Shown: positions 1 through 7,244 of the stretch, in pieces
Layout: each line of letters begins with the position of its first letter
Numbering within the stretch: position 1 is the first letter of the stretch
Assembly: GCA_030152105.1 (NCBI GenBank)
Contig: JASLIH010000297.1
Coordinates: 1 to 9,115 of the forward strand
Direction of reading: 5' to 3'
DNA length: 9,115 nt
From: Actinomycetes bacterium
Lineage (GTDB): Bacteria; Actinomycetota; CALGFH01
The notes under the pieces: generated by a model
Databases searched by the model: none
What the model was told of the DNA's origin: nothing
What the model saw: only the letters and a program-made list of their open reading frames with translations
Made by a program: the position numbers and the translations under genes

Positions 1-1091
1 GCCTCGGCGTCGTGGCGCATGGCCGCCAGGTCCGGCTCCAGGCCCGCGACCAGGCCGGCCAGGGCGCCGAGGGAGCCGACGAGGACGTCGGCGGCCTCGA
101 AGGCGGCCGCCTTGTCCTCCTGAAGGTCGCGGGCATAGGCCAGGGGGAGGCCCTTGAGGGTGGCCAGGAACCCGGCCAGGCGGCCGATGACCGTGCCCGC
201 CCGGCCCCTGACCAGCTCGGCCACGTCCGGGTTGCGCTTCTGCGGGAGCATGCTCGACCCGGTCGCCCAGGCGTCGGGCAGCCGGACCCAGCGACGACCC
301 GCCCACAGGGCCACGTCCTCGGCCAGCCGGGAGGCGTGGGCCATGGCGATGGCCGCCGCGGCCAGCAGCTCGGCGACGGCGTCCCGGTCGGCGGTGGCGT
401 CCATGGCGTTGTCGAAGGCGGCGGCGAAGCCGAGGGCGGTGGCGGTGGCGGCCGGGTCGATGGGGAATGACGAGCCGGCGATGGCACCGGCCCCGAGCGG
501 GCTGACGTCGGCCCGGCGGCCGGCGTCCTGGAAGCGTCCCACGTCCCTGGCCAGGGCGAAGCCATGCGCGGCGAGCTGGAAGGCCCACAGCACCGGCTGA
601 GCCGGCTGGAGGTGGGTGAGGCCGGGCACGACGGCCGCCGGGGACGACCGGCCGGCCGCGACCAGGGCGTCGATCAGCCCGGCGAGGGCCTCGACGGCGT
701 CGGCGCAGGCCTGCTTGAGCCACAGGTGCAGGTCGGTCGCGACCTGGTCGTTACGGCTGCGGCCGGTGTGGAGCTTGCCTCCGGCCGGGCCGACCAGCTC
801 GGTCAGGCGGCGCTCGACCGCGCTGTGGACGTCCTCGTCGCCGTCGGCGAAGGCGAACCTCCCCGACTCCAGCTCGCCCGCGACCTGGGCCAGGCCGTCG
901 AGCAGGAGCTTGCCCTCGCCGACCTCCAGCACGCCGGCCCCGACCAGGCCCCGCACATGGGCCCGGCTCCCGGCCACGTCCTGGCGCCACAGCCGCCGGT
1001 CGACGGCCAGCGACGAGGTGTAGGCCCACATCCCCGGGTCGGGCGCCCCCGAGAACCCGCCGGCCCAGAGTGGCCTGCCGGGATCACCCAT
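1..1091 (-). CDS. argH: Argininosuccinate lyase, C-terminus cut by window edge
   Basis: Argininosuccinate lyase splits argininosuccinate into arginine and fumarate, the last step of arginine synthesis; it is a cytoplasmic homotetramer of the fumarase/aspartase superfamily. The 363 complete codons present show the superfamily's conserved blocks in order: HTGRSRNDQV at about residues 108-117, the THLQPAQP block with the catalytic histidine at 160, GAGAIAGSSFPID at about 200-212, and the mobile signature loop GSSMLPQKRNPD at 278-289 with the catalytic serine. YARDLQEDK follows near 319. Family members are about 460 residues, so roughly 100 are missing off the left edge. The ATG at 1091 overlaps the argG stop by 8 bases. 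No good Shine-Dalgarno sequence precedes it, so translation probably depends on coupling to argG. The N-terminal block reads LWAGGFSG instead of the usual LWGGRF; this is the only visible deviation. Identity is secure. Confidence 0.96.
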   Translation of the reverse strand, partial: MGDPGRPLWAGGFSGAPDPGMWAYTSSLAVDRRLWRQDVAGSRAHVRGLVGAGVLEVGEGKLLLDGLAQVAGELESGRFAFADGDEDVHSAVERRLTELVGPAGGKLHTGRSRNDQVATDLHLWLKQACADAVEALAGLIDALVAAGRSSPAAVVPGLTHLQPAQPVLWAFQLAAHGFALARDVGRFQDAGRRADVSPLGAGAIAGSSFPIDPAATATALGFAAAFDNAMDATADRDAVAELLAAAAIAMAHASRLAEDVALWAGRRWVRLPDAWATGSSMLPQKRNPDVAELVRGRAGTVIGRLAGFLATLKGLPLAYARDLQEDKAAAFEAADVLVGSLGALAGLVAGLEPDLAAMRHDAE

Positions 1092-2292
1092 CCCCGTGGA
1101 CCCGGGCCCAGGTGCGGGCGGGCAGGCCCCACAGGGACACGAACCCGCGCCCGGCGTCGTGGTCGAAGGCGTCGCCGGCCGCGTAGGTGGCCAGGTCGGG
1201 CCGGTACAGGGCCCGCTCGGCCCGCCGGCCGGTCGGCTGGCAGCGCCCGGGCGACAGCTCCAGGCGGACCTCGCCTGTGACGGCCGCCTGGGTCTCGGCC
1301 ACGAACGCGTCGAGGGCCGCCTTGAGGGGCGAGAACCAGAGGCCGTCGTAGACCAGCTCGGCGTAGCGGATGTCGAGGCGGGCCTTCTCGTGGAGCACGT
1401 CCCGGTCGAGTGTCAGGTCCTCCAGGTCCCGGTGGGCGGCGATCGCCGCCAGGGCGCCCGGCACCTCGTAGACCTCGCGGCTCTTGATCCCGACCCGCCG
1501 GTTCTCCATCATGTCGACCCGCCCGAACCCGGCCTCGCCTCCGGCCCGGTTGAGGACGGCGACCACCCCGGACAGCCCCAGCTCGGCCCCGTCGACGGTC
1601 GTCGGCACCCCGGCGTCGAACCCGACCACGAGCTCGCTCGTCCCGCTGGCCGTGGCCGGCGAGACGGTCCACTCGAAGGCGTCGGAGGGTGGGGCCAGCC
1701 ACGGGTCCTCCAGCACGCCGGCCTCGATGGTGCGGCCCCACAGGTTCTGGTCGACCGACCACGGCTTGGCCTCGGTGATCCCGCCCAGGTCGAGGCCGTG
1801 CTTGTCGGCATACGAGATCGCCTCCGGCCGGCTCATGGCCGAGTCCCTGACCGGGGCCAGGATCTCCAGCTCGGGGGCCAGGGCGCCGCAGCTGACCTCG
1901 AACCGCACCTGGTCGTTGCCCTTGCCGGTGCAGCCGTGGGCGACCGCGCCCGCGCCACGGCGCCGCGCCTCCTCGACCAGCAGCTGGGCGATCAGCGGCC
2001 GCGACAGGGCCGAGACCAGCGGGTAGCGGCCCTCGTAGAGGGCGTTGGCCCGGACCGCCGGGACCAGGAACTCGGCCGCGAACCGCTCCCGGGCGTCGAC
2101 CACCACGGCGTCGGCCGCGCCCGCGGCCAGCGCCCGCTGGGCCAGGGCGGGCAGGTCCTCGCCCTGGCCGACGTCGGCCAGCAGGGCGACCACCGAGCGG
2201 CCCTGCTCGTGGACCAGCCGGTGCACGGTCACGGTCGTGTCCAGCCCGCCCGAGTAGGCGAGCACGACGAGGTCGGCGGGAGATCGGGTCAT
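1084..2292 (-). CDS. argG: Argininosuccinate synthase
   Basis: Argininosuccinate synthase condenses citrulline with aspartate using ATP, giving argininosuccinate, AMP and pyrophosphate; it is cytoplasmic and supplies ArgH. The 402-residue length matches the family (about 400). Visible landmarks are the N-type ATP pyrophosphatase P-loop AYSGGLDTT (12-20), the HGCTGKGNDQVRFE signature (119-132) that contacts ATP, citrulline and aspartate, SVDQNLWGRTIEAG (179-192), and the C-terminal block MENRRVGIKSREVYE. The open frame continues far upstream into argR territory, but the true start is the ATG at 2292. It gives the normal family N-terminus, has a GAGGAG ribosome binding site seven bases upstream, and overlaps the argR stop as ATGA. 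Its end overlaps argH by 8 bases. Reading frame and motifs are intact. Confidence 0.97.
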   Translation of the reverse strand: MTRSPADLVVLAYSGGLDTTVTVHRLVHEQGRSVVALLADVGQGEDLPALAQRALAAGAADAVVVDARERFAAEFLVPAVRANALYEGRYPLVSALSRPLIAQLLVEEARRRGAGAVAHGCTGKGNDQVRFEVSCGALAPELEILAPVRDSAMSRPEAISYADKHGLDLGGITEAKPWSVDQNLWGRTIEAGVLEDPWLAPPSDAFEWTVSPATASGTSELVVGFDAGVPTTVDGAELGLSGVVAVLNRAGGEAGFGRVDMMENRRVGIKSREVYEVPGALAAIAAHRDLEDLTLDRDVLHEKARLDIRYAELVYDGLWFSPLKAALDAFVAETQAAVTGEVRLELSPGRCQPTGRRAERALYRPDLATYAAGDAFDHDAGRGFVSLWGLPARTWARVHGDG

Positions 2293-2801
2293 GCGGTGGC
2301 TCCTCGGTAGGGTTCGGCGATGGCTCTGGGCTCGACCGGGGTCACGGCCATGGCGGCCAGCTGGCGGGCCATGACCCGGCCGGGGGTTCGCTCGGTGCAG
2401 ACGACCAGGACGGTGTCGTCGCCCGCGACCGTGCCCGCGACCCCGGCGATGCCGGCCCGGTCGAGGGTGGAGGCGAGCGCGGCGGCATGGCCGGGCGGGG
2501 TGCGGAGCACGACCAGGTTGCCGCTGGGCACGATGGCCAGCAGCGACCCGCCGAGCATGCGGCGTATCTCGTCGTGGTCGGCGCCGTGGCCGTTTCCCGG
2601 CTCGGGCAGGGCGTAGACCAGCCGGCCGTCCGGGCCCCGGACCTTGACCGCGCCCAGGTCGTCGAGGTCGCGGGAGATGGTGGCCTGGGTGGCGTCGAAG
2701 CCCTGGCTCCGCAGGTGCTCGAGGACCAGCGCCTGGCTGGACACCTGCCTGGTCCGCAGCAGGGCGGCCAGGGCCTGCTGGCGGGCCGCCTTCAGCGGCA
2801 C
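2289..2801 (-). CDS. argR: Arginine repressor ArgR
   Basis: ArgR is the arginine-dependent hexameric repressor of arginine biosynthesis genes; arginine binding promotes binding to ARG-box operators. The 170-residue protein has the usual two domains. The N-terminal winged helix contains the recognition segment TQATISRDL (38-46). The C-terminal oligomerisation and arginine-binding domain contains TPPGHA (101-106) and GTVAGDDTVLVV (123-134), whose aspartate pair is the known arginine contact. The start is a GTG at 2801, seven bases after a near-perfect GGAGGAGG, and it overlaps the argD end by 10 bases. Its stop overlaps the argG start as ATGA. Being inside the operon it should control its own synthesis, with operators most likely upstream of argC. 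The open frame extends upstream through the argD region only as a high-GC shadow. Confidence 0.95.
   Translation of the reverse strand: MPLKAARQQALAALLRTRQVSSQALVLEHLRSQGFDATQATISRDLDDLGAVKVRGPDGRLVYALPEPGNGHGADHDEIRRMLGGSLLAIVPSGNLVVLRTPPGHAAALASTLDRAGIAGVAGTVAGDDTVLVVCTERTPGRVMARQLAAMAVTPVEPRAIAEPYRGATA
2300..2305 (-). promoter_or_regulatory. Ribosome binding site of argG
   Basis: GAGGAG lies seven bases before the ATG at 2292, within the last codons of argR. It fixes the argG start, which the long open frame alone leaves undecided. Confidence 0.75.
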
Positions 2802-4051
2802 AGGCCGGCCTCCTCCAGGGCCGCGCCCAGCCGGGCCAGCCCCTCGTCGATCTCGTCCTCGGTGACGACCAGCGGCGGGGCCAGACGCAGGGCGGTGTCG
2901 GTGACCGGGTTGACGACCAGGCCCCGCCCGAGGGCGGCCAGGGCGGCCTGCCGGGCATCGGCGGGTGCCTCGGGGCCGAAGTCGAGCGCGAACCACAGGC
3001 CGGCTCCCCGGACCTCGGCCCCGGGCAGCCCCTCGTCGGCGTCGCCGGCGCTCGGCGGGGCCCAGGTGGACCGGCCGGTGAGGCGGCCCCGGAGCTCGGC
3101 CAGCCCGTCGGCCAGCCGGGTCGAGACCTTGTCGACGTGGCCGCCGAGCAGCGGCTCGATCACGTCCAGGGTGGCAAGGGCCGCCGTGCAGGCAACCGGG
3201 TTGCCGCCGAAGGTGGTGCCGTGGTCGCCGCGCTGCATGGCGTCGGCGACCTCGGTGCTGGCGATGGTGGCGCCGATCGGGTAGCCGGAGCCGAGCGCCT
3301 TGGCCATGGTGACCACGTCGGGCCGGATCTCGTCGTGCTGGTGGGCGAAGAAGCGGCCGGTGCGGCCCATCCCGGACTGGATCTCGTCCAGGATCAGCAG
3401 GACCCCGGCCCGCGACGTGACCTCTCTGACCCCTCGCAGGTAGCCGGGGGGTGGGACCCGGATCCCGGCCTCGCCCTGGATCGGCTCGACCAGCACCGCG
3501 GCCGTGTCCGGCCCGATGGCCGCGGCCAGGGCGTCGACGTCCCCGAAGGGCACGTGGGAGAAGCCGGGGGGCAGCGGCTGGAACGGGGTGTGCATCGCCG
3601 GTTTGCCGGTGGCGGCCAGGGTGGCCAGGGTGCGGCCGTGGAAGCCGCCGAGGGTGGCCACGATGCCGGTGGCCTGCTCGCCCCGGTTGGCCCGGCCCCA
3701 GCGCCTGGCCACCTTGATGGCGGCCTCGTTGGCCTCGGCGCCCGAGTTGGACAGGAACACCTTGGCGTCGCCGCCGAAGTGGCCGACGAGGCGCTCGGCC
3801 AGCTCGACCTGGGGGCCGGTGAAGTAGAGGTTGGAGGTGTGGCCGAGGGTGCCGAGCTGGGCGCTGACCGCCTCGACCACCCGTGGGTGGGCGTGGCCGG
3901 CCGCGACCACCGCGATCCCGCCCAGGAAGTCCAGGTACTCGCGGCCGCGGGCGTCCCACAGCCGCACCCCCTGGCCCCGGACGAACTCGACCTGGGGCCG
4001 CGCGTAGGTCGGCCACAGCACCGCCGCCTCGCGCTCGGAGATGCCGCTCAC
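2792..4051 (-). CDS. argD: Acetylornithine aminotransferase
   Basis: ArgD is a PLP-dependent class III aminotransferase that converts N-acetylglutamate 5-semialdehyde plus glutamate to N-acetylornithine plus 2-oxoglutarate. In many bacteria it also serves as succinyl-diaminopimelate aminotransferase in lysine synthesis. The 419 residues (family about 400) show the DFLGGIAV block (41-48), the PLP phosphate-binding SNSGAEANEAA (101-111), LILDEIQSGMGRTG (219-232) with the cofactor-contacting Asp222, and the Schiff-base Lys251 in TMAKALGSGYPIGA. The GTG start at 4051 overlaps the argB stop as GTGA, and GGAGG lies four bases upstream. The end overlaps argR by 10 bases. A dual role in lysine synthesis would fit the nearby lysA, but that is inference; the motifs do not settle substrate range. 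Confidence 0.95.
   Translation of the reverse strand: MSGISEREAAVLWPTYARPQVEFVRGQGVRLWDARGREYLDFLGGIAVVAAGHAHPRVVEAVSAQLGTLGHTSNLYFTGPQVELAERLVGHFGGDAKVFLSNSGAEANEAAIKVARRWGRANRGEQATGIVATLGGFHGRTLATLAATGKPAMHTPFQPLPPGFSHVPFGDVDALAAAIGPDTAAVLVEPIQGEAGIRVPPPGYLRGVREVTSRAGVLLILDEIQSGMGRTGRFFAHQHDEIRPDVVTMAKALGSGYPIGATIASTEVADAMQRGDHGTTFGGNPVACTAALATLDVIEPLLGGHVDKVSTRLADGLAELRGRLTGRSTWAPPSAGDADEGLPGAEVRGAGLWFALDFGPEAPADARQAALAALGRGLVVNPVTDTALRLAPPLVVTEDEIDEGLARLGAALEEAGLCR
2809..2816 (-). promoter_or_regulatory. Strong ribosome binding site of argR
   Basis: GGAGGAGG sits seven bases before the GTG at 2801, inside the final codons of argD. It is one of the best Shine-Dalgarno matches in the operon and decides the GTG start of argR. 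A strong site here could give the repressor translation that does not depend wholly on ribosomes finishing argD. Confidence 0.75.
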
Positions 4052-4947
4052 AGTTCCTCCTCTGCCTGCACCATGGTCCCGACCCCGGAGTCGGTGAACA
4101 GCTCCAGCAGCAGGGCGTGCTCGCGCCGGCCGTCCAGGATGTGGGCCCGGCGGACGCCGCCCCGCAGGGCGGTCACGATCCCGGTCAGCTTGGGCACCAT
4201 CCCGGACGCGACCTGGCCCCCGACAAGGATGGCCTCGACCTCGTCAACGGTCAGCTGCTCCAGCAGCGAGCCGGGGTCGGCCAGGTCGGCGTACAGGCCC
4301 TCGACGTCGGTCAGGTAGACCAGCTTCTCGGCCCCGAGGGCGGCCGCCAGGGAGCCGGCGGCGGCGTCGGCGTTGACGTTGTAGGGCAGGCCCTCGGGCC
4401 CGGCGGCCACGGTGGCCACCACCGGGACCAGGCCCTTGTCGGTGAGGGCGCGTAGGGCCGTCGGGTCGACCGCGGCGACGTCGCCGACGTAGCCGAGGTC
4501 GCGGCCCCCCGGGTCGACCCTGGGCCTGGCCACGAGCAGCAGGCCGTCCTCGCCCGACAGCCCGACGGCCAGCCGCCCGTGGGTGTTGATCCGGCCCACC
4601 AGGGTCTTGTTGACCCGCCCGACCAGTACCATGCGGGCCAGGTCCATGGTCTCGGCGTCGGTCACCCGGTGGCCGTCGACGAACACCGGCTCCTTGCCGA
4701 ACCGGGTCATCAGCTGGCTGACCTCGGGGCCGCCGCCGTGGACGACGATCACGTCGACGCCCACATAGCGCAGCAGGACGACGTCGTCGACGAAGGCGTC
4801 GAACCCGGCCGTGCCCATGGCCGCCCCGCCGTACTTCACCACCACCGTGCAGCCGGACAGCCGCTTGATCCAGGGCAGGGCCTCGTGGACCGCCGCCGCC
4901 TTGGCCTGGAGGTCGTCGAGCGAGCTCGGGGAGGTGGGGAGGGTCAC
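4048..4947 (-). CDS. argB: Acetylglutamate kinase
   Basis: N-acetylglutamate kinase phosphorylates N-acetylglutamate with ATP and is the usual feedback target of arginine when the acetyl-recycling route (ArgJ) operates. The 299 residues fit the family. Landmarks are VVVKYGG (35-41) with catalytic Lys38, VVHGGGPEV (68-76), DGHRVTDAET (91-100), VGRVNKTLV (109-117), the NVNADAAAG substrate block (190-198), YLTDVEGLY (211-219), GMVPK (249-253) and the C-terminal LLELFTDSGVGTMV. An N-terminal helical stretch of about 30 residues ending LPWIKRLSG precedes the kinase core. Such an extension is characteristic of arginine-inhibited hexameric enzymes, so feedback inhibition is a reasonable inference. 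The GTG at 4947 overlaps the argJ stop as GTGA and has GGAG eight bases upstream. KYGGAAM replaces the more common KYGGNAM. Confidence 0.95.
   Translation of the reverse strand: MTLPTSPSSLDDLQAKAAAVHEALPWIKRLSGCTVVVKYGGAAMGTAGFDAFVDDVVLLRYVGVDVIVVHGGGPEVSQLMTRFGKEPVFVDGHRVTDAETMDLARMVLVGRVNKTLVGRINTHGRLAVGLSGEDGLLLVARPRVDPGGRDLGYVGDVAAVDPTALRALTDKGLVPVVATVAAGPEGLPYNVNADAAAGSLAAALGAEKLVYLTDVEGLYADLADPGSLLEQLTVDEVEAILVGGQVASGMVPKLTGIVTALRGGVRRAHILDGRREHALLLELFTDSGVGTMVQAEEEL
4056..4060 (-). promoter_or_regulatory. Ribosome binding site of argD
   Basis: GGAGG, within a longer AGAGGAGGAA purine run, ends four bases before the GTG at 4051. The spacing is short but the match is strong. It supports the GTG that overlaps the argB stop as the argD start. 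Confidence 0.65.
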
Positions 4948-6188
4948 GTGGTGTACTCCGAGTTGAGGCGGACGTACTCGGGGGTCAGGTCGCTGGTCCG
5001 GACCTCGGCCCAGGGGCCGGTCCCGCCCAGGTGGAGGCGGAGCTCGATCTCCCTGGCGGCCATGGCCGCGCTGGCGTCGGCCCCGGTGGGCCGGCCCTGG
5101 CTGACCAGCAGCACCCGCTCGGCCGGCCCGGCCGGCGGGTCGATCCCGGCCAGGCCCGGTCCGCCGGCGACCTCGAGCCGGACCAGGCCAGGGTCGAACC
5201 CGACCCCGGCCGTGCCCGCGGCCTGGAGCACCCGGCCCCAGTTGGGGTCGCCGCCGTAGACGGCCGCCTTGACCAGCGGGCTGTCGGCGATCCGGCGGGC
5301 CACGACCAGCGCCTCCTCGGCCCTGGCGGCCCCGCCCACCTGGACGCTGACCACCTTGGTCCCGCCCTCGGCGTCGGCCAGCATCTGGCCGGCCAGGTCC
5401 GAGCAGACGGCCCGCACGGCCGCGGCCAGGTCCCCCGGGTCGGGCCGGGCGCCCGACGCCCCCGAGGCCAGCAGCAGCACGGTGTCGTTGGTCGACTGGG
5501 TCCCGTCCACCGTGATCCGGTTGAAGCTGGCCGCGGTGCCGTCGGCCAGCGCGTCGCGCAGGGCGGCCGGGTTGGCCGCCGCGTCGGTGGTCAGCACGGC
5601 CAGCATGGTCGCATGCGCCGGGGCGGCCAGCGCCGGGGCGAGCATGGCCGCCCCCTTGGCCATCCCGCCGACGGTCGCTCCCCCGGCCACCCGGGTGCCG
5701 GCCTGCTTGACGACCGTGTCGGTGGTCAGGATGGCCTCGGCCGCGGCCGGGCCGCCCGAGCGGTCGAGGGCGCCGGCCGCCTTGGCCACGCCGTCGGTGA
5801 CCCGGGCGACGTCCAGCGGCACGCCGATCACGCCGGTCGAGCAGACCAGCACCTGCTCGGGCCGGCAGCCAAGCTCGACGGCGGCCCGCTCGACCGTGGC
5901 CAGCACGGCCGCCGTCCCGGCCGGGCCGGTGCAGGCGTTGGCGTTGCCCGAGTTCAGCACCACCACCCGGGCGTCGGCCGAGGTGGCCAGGCGGTCCCGC
6001 GACCACACCACCGGCGCCGCCACCACCAGGTTGGTGGTGAACACCCCGGCGGCCACCGTCCCCGGGTCGCCGACCACCAGGGCCAGGTCGGGCGCGTCCG
6101 AGGGCTTGAGCCCGCAGCTGACCCCGGCCGCCCCGAACCCGGCCGCCGCCGTGACCCCGAGCCGCCGGTCGACCCGCACGTTGGTCAC
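4944..6188 (-). CDS. argJ: Glutamate N-acetyltransferase / ornithine acetyltransferase
   Basis: ArgJ transfers acetyl from N-acetylornithine to glutamate, releasing ornithine and renewing N-acetylglutamate; some members also use acetyl-CoA. Family proteins cut themselves into alpha and beta chains before a threonine that becomes the N-terminal nucleophile. The 414-residue protein shows GFTAAG-like GVTAAAGFGAAG (11-22), NSGNANACTG (79-88), the oxyanion-hole segment CSTGVIG (116-122), AKGAAML (177-183), the predicted nucleophile Thr194 in ATMLAVLTTDA, FNRITVDGTQSTND (222-235), YGGDPNWGR (311-319) and the conserved C-terminal NSEYTT. An extra five-residue copy directly before Ala193-Thr194 is unusual. 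The GTG at 6188 overlaps the argC stop as GTGA and gives a normal N-terminus; no clear Shine-Dalgarno is present, so coupling is likely. An ATG at 6251 is in frame but would add a poor, proline-rich leader. Confidence 0.95.
   Translation of the reverse strand: MTNVRVDRRLGVTAAAGFGAAGVSCGLKPSDAPDLALVVGDPGTVAAGVFTTNLVVAAPVVWSRDRLATSADARVVVLNSGNANACTGPAGTAAVLATVERAAVELGCRPEQVLVCSTGVIGVPLDVARVTDGVAKAAGALDRSGGPAAAEAILTTDTVVKQAGTRVAGGATVGGMAKGAAMLAPALAAPAHATMLAVLTTDAAANPAALRDALADGTAASFNRITVDGTQSTNDTVLLLASGASGARPDPGDLAAAVRAVCSDLAGQMLADAEGGTKVVSVQVGGAARAEEALVVARRIADSPLVKAAVYGGDPNWGRVLQAAGTAGVGFDPGLVRLEVAGGPGLAGIDPPAGPAERVLLVSQGRPTGADASAAMAAREIELRLHLGGTGPWAEVRTSDLTPEYVRLNSEYTT
4956..4959 (-). promoter_or_regulatory. 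Ribosome binding site of argB
   Basis: GGAG lies eight bases before the GTG at 4947, inside the last codons of argJ. It supports this GTG as the argB start. The frame is open far upstream without other plausible starts giving a normal N-terminus. Confidence 0.6.
5610..5639 (-). repeat. 15-base tandem duplication within argJ, before the nucleophile codon
   Basis: Read on the minus strand, codons 184-188 (APALA, 5639-5625) and 189-193 (APAHA, 5624-5610) are adjacent 15-base units that match at 12 of 15 positions, and the first 10 bases are identical. The next codon, at 5609-5607, is the predicted catalytic Thr194. Usual family members have only about two residues between the ML-x-P proline and the ATML cleavage motif, so one unit looks like an in-frame addition of five codons. 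Confidence 0.75.
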
Positions 6189-7237
6189 GGGCCCGGGGGG
6201 ACGAGGTCGAGGCCGGCCGTCTCCGGCAGGCCGATGGCGAGGTTGGCGCACTGCACAGCCTGGCCGGCGGCGCCCTTGACCAGGTTGTCGATGGCCGCGG
6301 CGGCCACCGCCCGGCCGGTCCGGCGGTCGGCCGCGGCCGCCACCTGGACCCGGTTGGTGGTGGCAACGGCCCGGGTGGCCGGCCAGCCGGTGGCCGGGTC
6401 GAGCAGGTCGACGAACGGCTCGGCGCCGTAGGCGGCGGCGTAGCAGGCGGCCAGCTCCTGGTCCCCGGCCGAGGGGGCCAGGGTGGCGTAGCAGGTGGCC
6501 AGCAGCCCCCGGCTGGCCGGGACCAGGTGGGGGCTGAAGGTCACCGTCACCGGCGCCCCGGCGGCCAGGGACAGCTCCTGCTCGATCTCCGGGGTGTGAC
6601 GGTGGCTCCCCACCTTGTAGGGGGCGACGTTCTCGTTGGCCTGGACGAACAGGTTCTCGTCGGTGAGCGACCGGCCCGCCCCCGACAGCCCCGACTTGGC
6701 GTCGACCACGATCCCGTCGGCCGCGACCAGCCCGGCCGCGACCAGCGGGGCCAGGGCCAGCAGGGCGGCGGTCGGGTAGCAGCCGGGCACGGCCACCCGG
6801 GTGGCGCCCCGCAGCTGCTGGCGGTGGAGCTCGGGCAGGCCGTAGGGCCAGTCGCCGAGCTGGTCGGGGAACGGGTGCTCCGCCCCGTACCAGGCCGGGT
6901 AGGCACCCGGGTCGCGCAGCCGGAAGTCGGCCGAGAGGTCGACGACCAGCCCGGCCGCGGCCAGGGCACGCGGGGCGAGCTCGGCCGCCCGGCCATGGGG
7001 CAGGGCGCAGAACAGCACGTCGGCGCCCTTCTCGAGGCCCTCATCGACCGAGCAGAAGGTGAGCTCGCCGTAGGCCGCCCGCAGCCCGGGATAGCGGGAG
7101 GCGAGCGGCTGGCCGGCCGAGGAGTCCCCGGCCGCCCAGGCGACGTCGAGGTCGGGATGGCGGGCCAGGAGGCGCAGCAGCTCGGCCCCGGCATAGCCCG
7201 AGGCGCCGAGGACACCGACACTGCGGAGGGAAGTCAT
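6185..7237 (-). CDS. argC: N-acetyl-gamma-glutamyl-phosphate reductase
   Basis: ArgC reduces N-acetylglutamyl phosphate with NADPH to N-acetylglutamate 5-semialdehyde, the third step of ornithine synthesis. The 350 residues match the family (about 345). Visible features are the dinucleotide-binding GVLGASGYAGAE (8-19), VDLSADFRL (99-107), the catalytic Cys153 in VPGCYPTA, the KSGLSGAGRS block (181-190), the general-base histidine region SHRHTPEI (211-218), FSPHLVP (234-240) and the C-terminal GAAGQAVQCANLAIGLPE. The ATG at 7237 places the nucleotide-binding motif at the usual distance from the start. An in-frame GTG at 7276 would add 13 residues with no family support and would run through the putative operators. 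No Shine-Dalgarno precedes the ATG, so the mRNA may be leaderless or nearly so. This is the first gene of the operon. Confidence 0.95.
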   Translation of the reverse strand: MTSLRSVGVLGASGYAGAELLRLLARHPDLDVAWAAGDSSAGQPLASRYPGLRAAYGELTFCSVDEGLEKGADVLFCALPHGRAAELAPRALAAAGLVVDLSADFRLRDPGAYPAWYGAEHPFPDQLGDWPYGLPELHRQQLRGATRVAVPGCYPTAALLALAPLVAAGLVAADGIVVDAKSGLSGAGRSLTDENLFVQANENVAPYKVGSHRHTPEIEQELSLAAGAPVTVTFSPHLVPASRGLLATCYATLAPSAGDQELAACYAAAYGAEPFVDLLDPATGWPATRAVATTNRVQVAAAADRRTGRAVAAAAIDNLVKGAAGQAVQCANLAIGLPETAGLDLVPPGP

Positions 7238-7244
7238 GAGGATA

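Larger units (their letters stand above)
1..7237 (-). other. argCJBDRGH arginine biosynthesis operon
   Basis: Seven genes on one strand, with no gap between any two of them, form a single probable transcript running from argC (right) to argH (left, cut by the window edge). Start codons overlap the preceding stop codons as GTGA (C/J, J/B, B/D) or ATGA (R/G); the D/R overlap is 10 bases and the G/H overlap 8 bases. Such overlaps favour translational coupling and balanced enzyme production. The set encodes the acetyl-recycling route to ornithine, the last two steps to arginine, and the pathway repressor. It lacks argF. The same order is familiar from actinobacteria, in some of which argF sits between argD and argR. 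I see no convincing internal promoter or terminator. Confidence 0.9.

Noticed and set aside
6189..6251. A longer argJ beginning at the in-frame ATG at 6251.
   Set aside because: It would add a proline- and arginine-rich stretch unlike the family and overlap argC by 67 bases. The GTG at 6188 fits both the family length and the GTGA overlap pattern.
1096..6431. Long plus-strand open frames of several hundred codons opposite argG, argD, argB, argJ and argC.
   Set aside because: They mirror the real genes, have low-complexity Gly/Arg/Pro/Ala-rich translations and no recognisable domains. They are high-GC antisense shadows.
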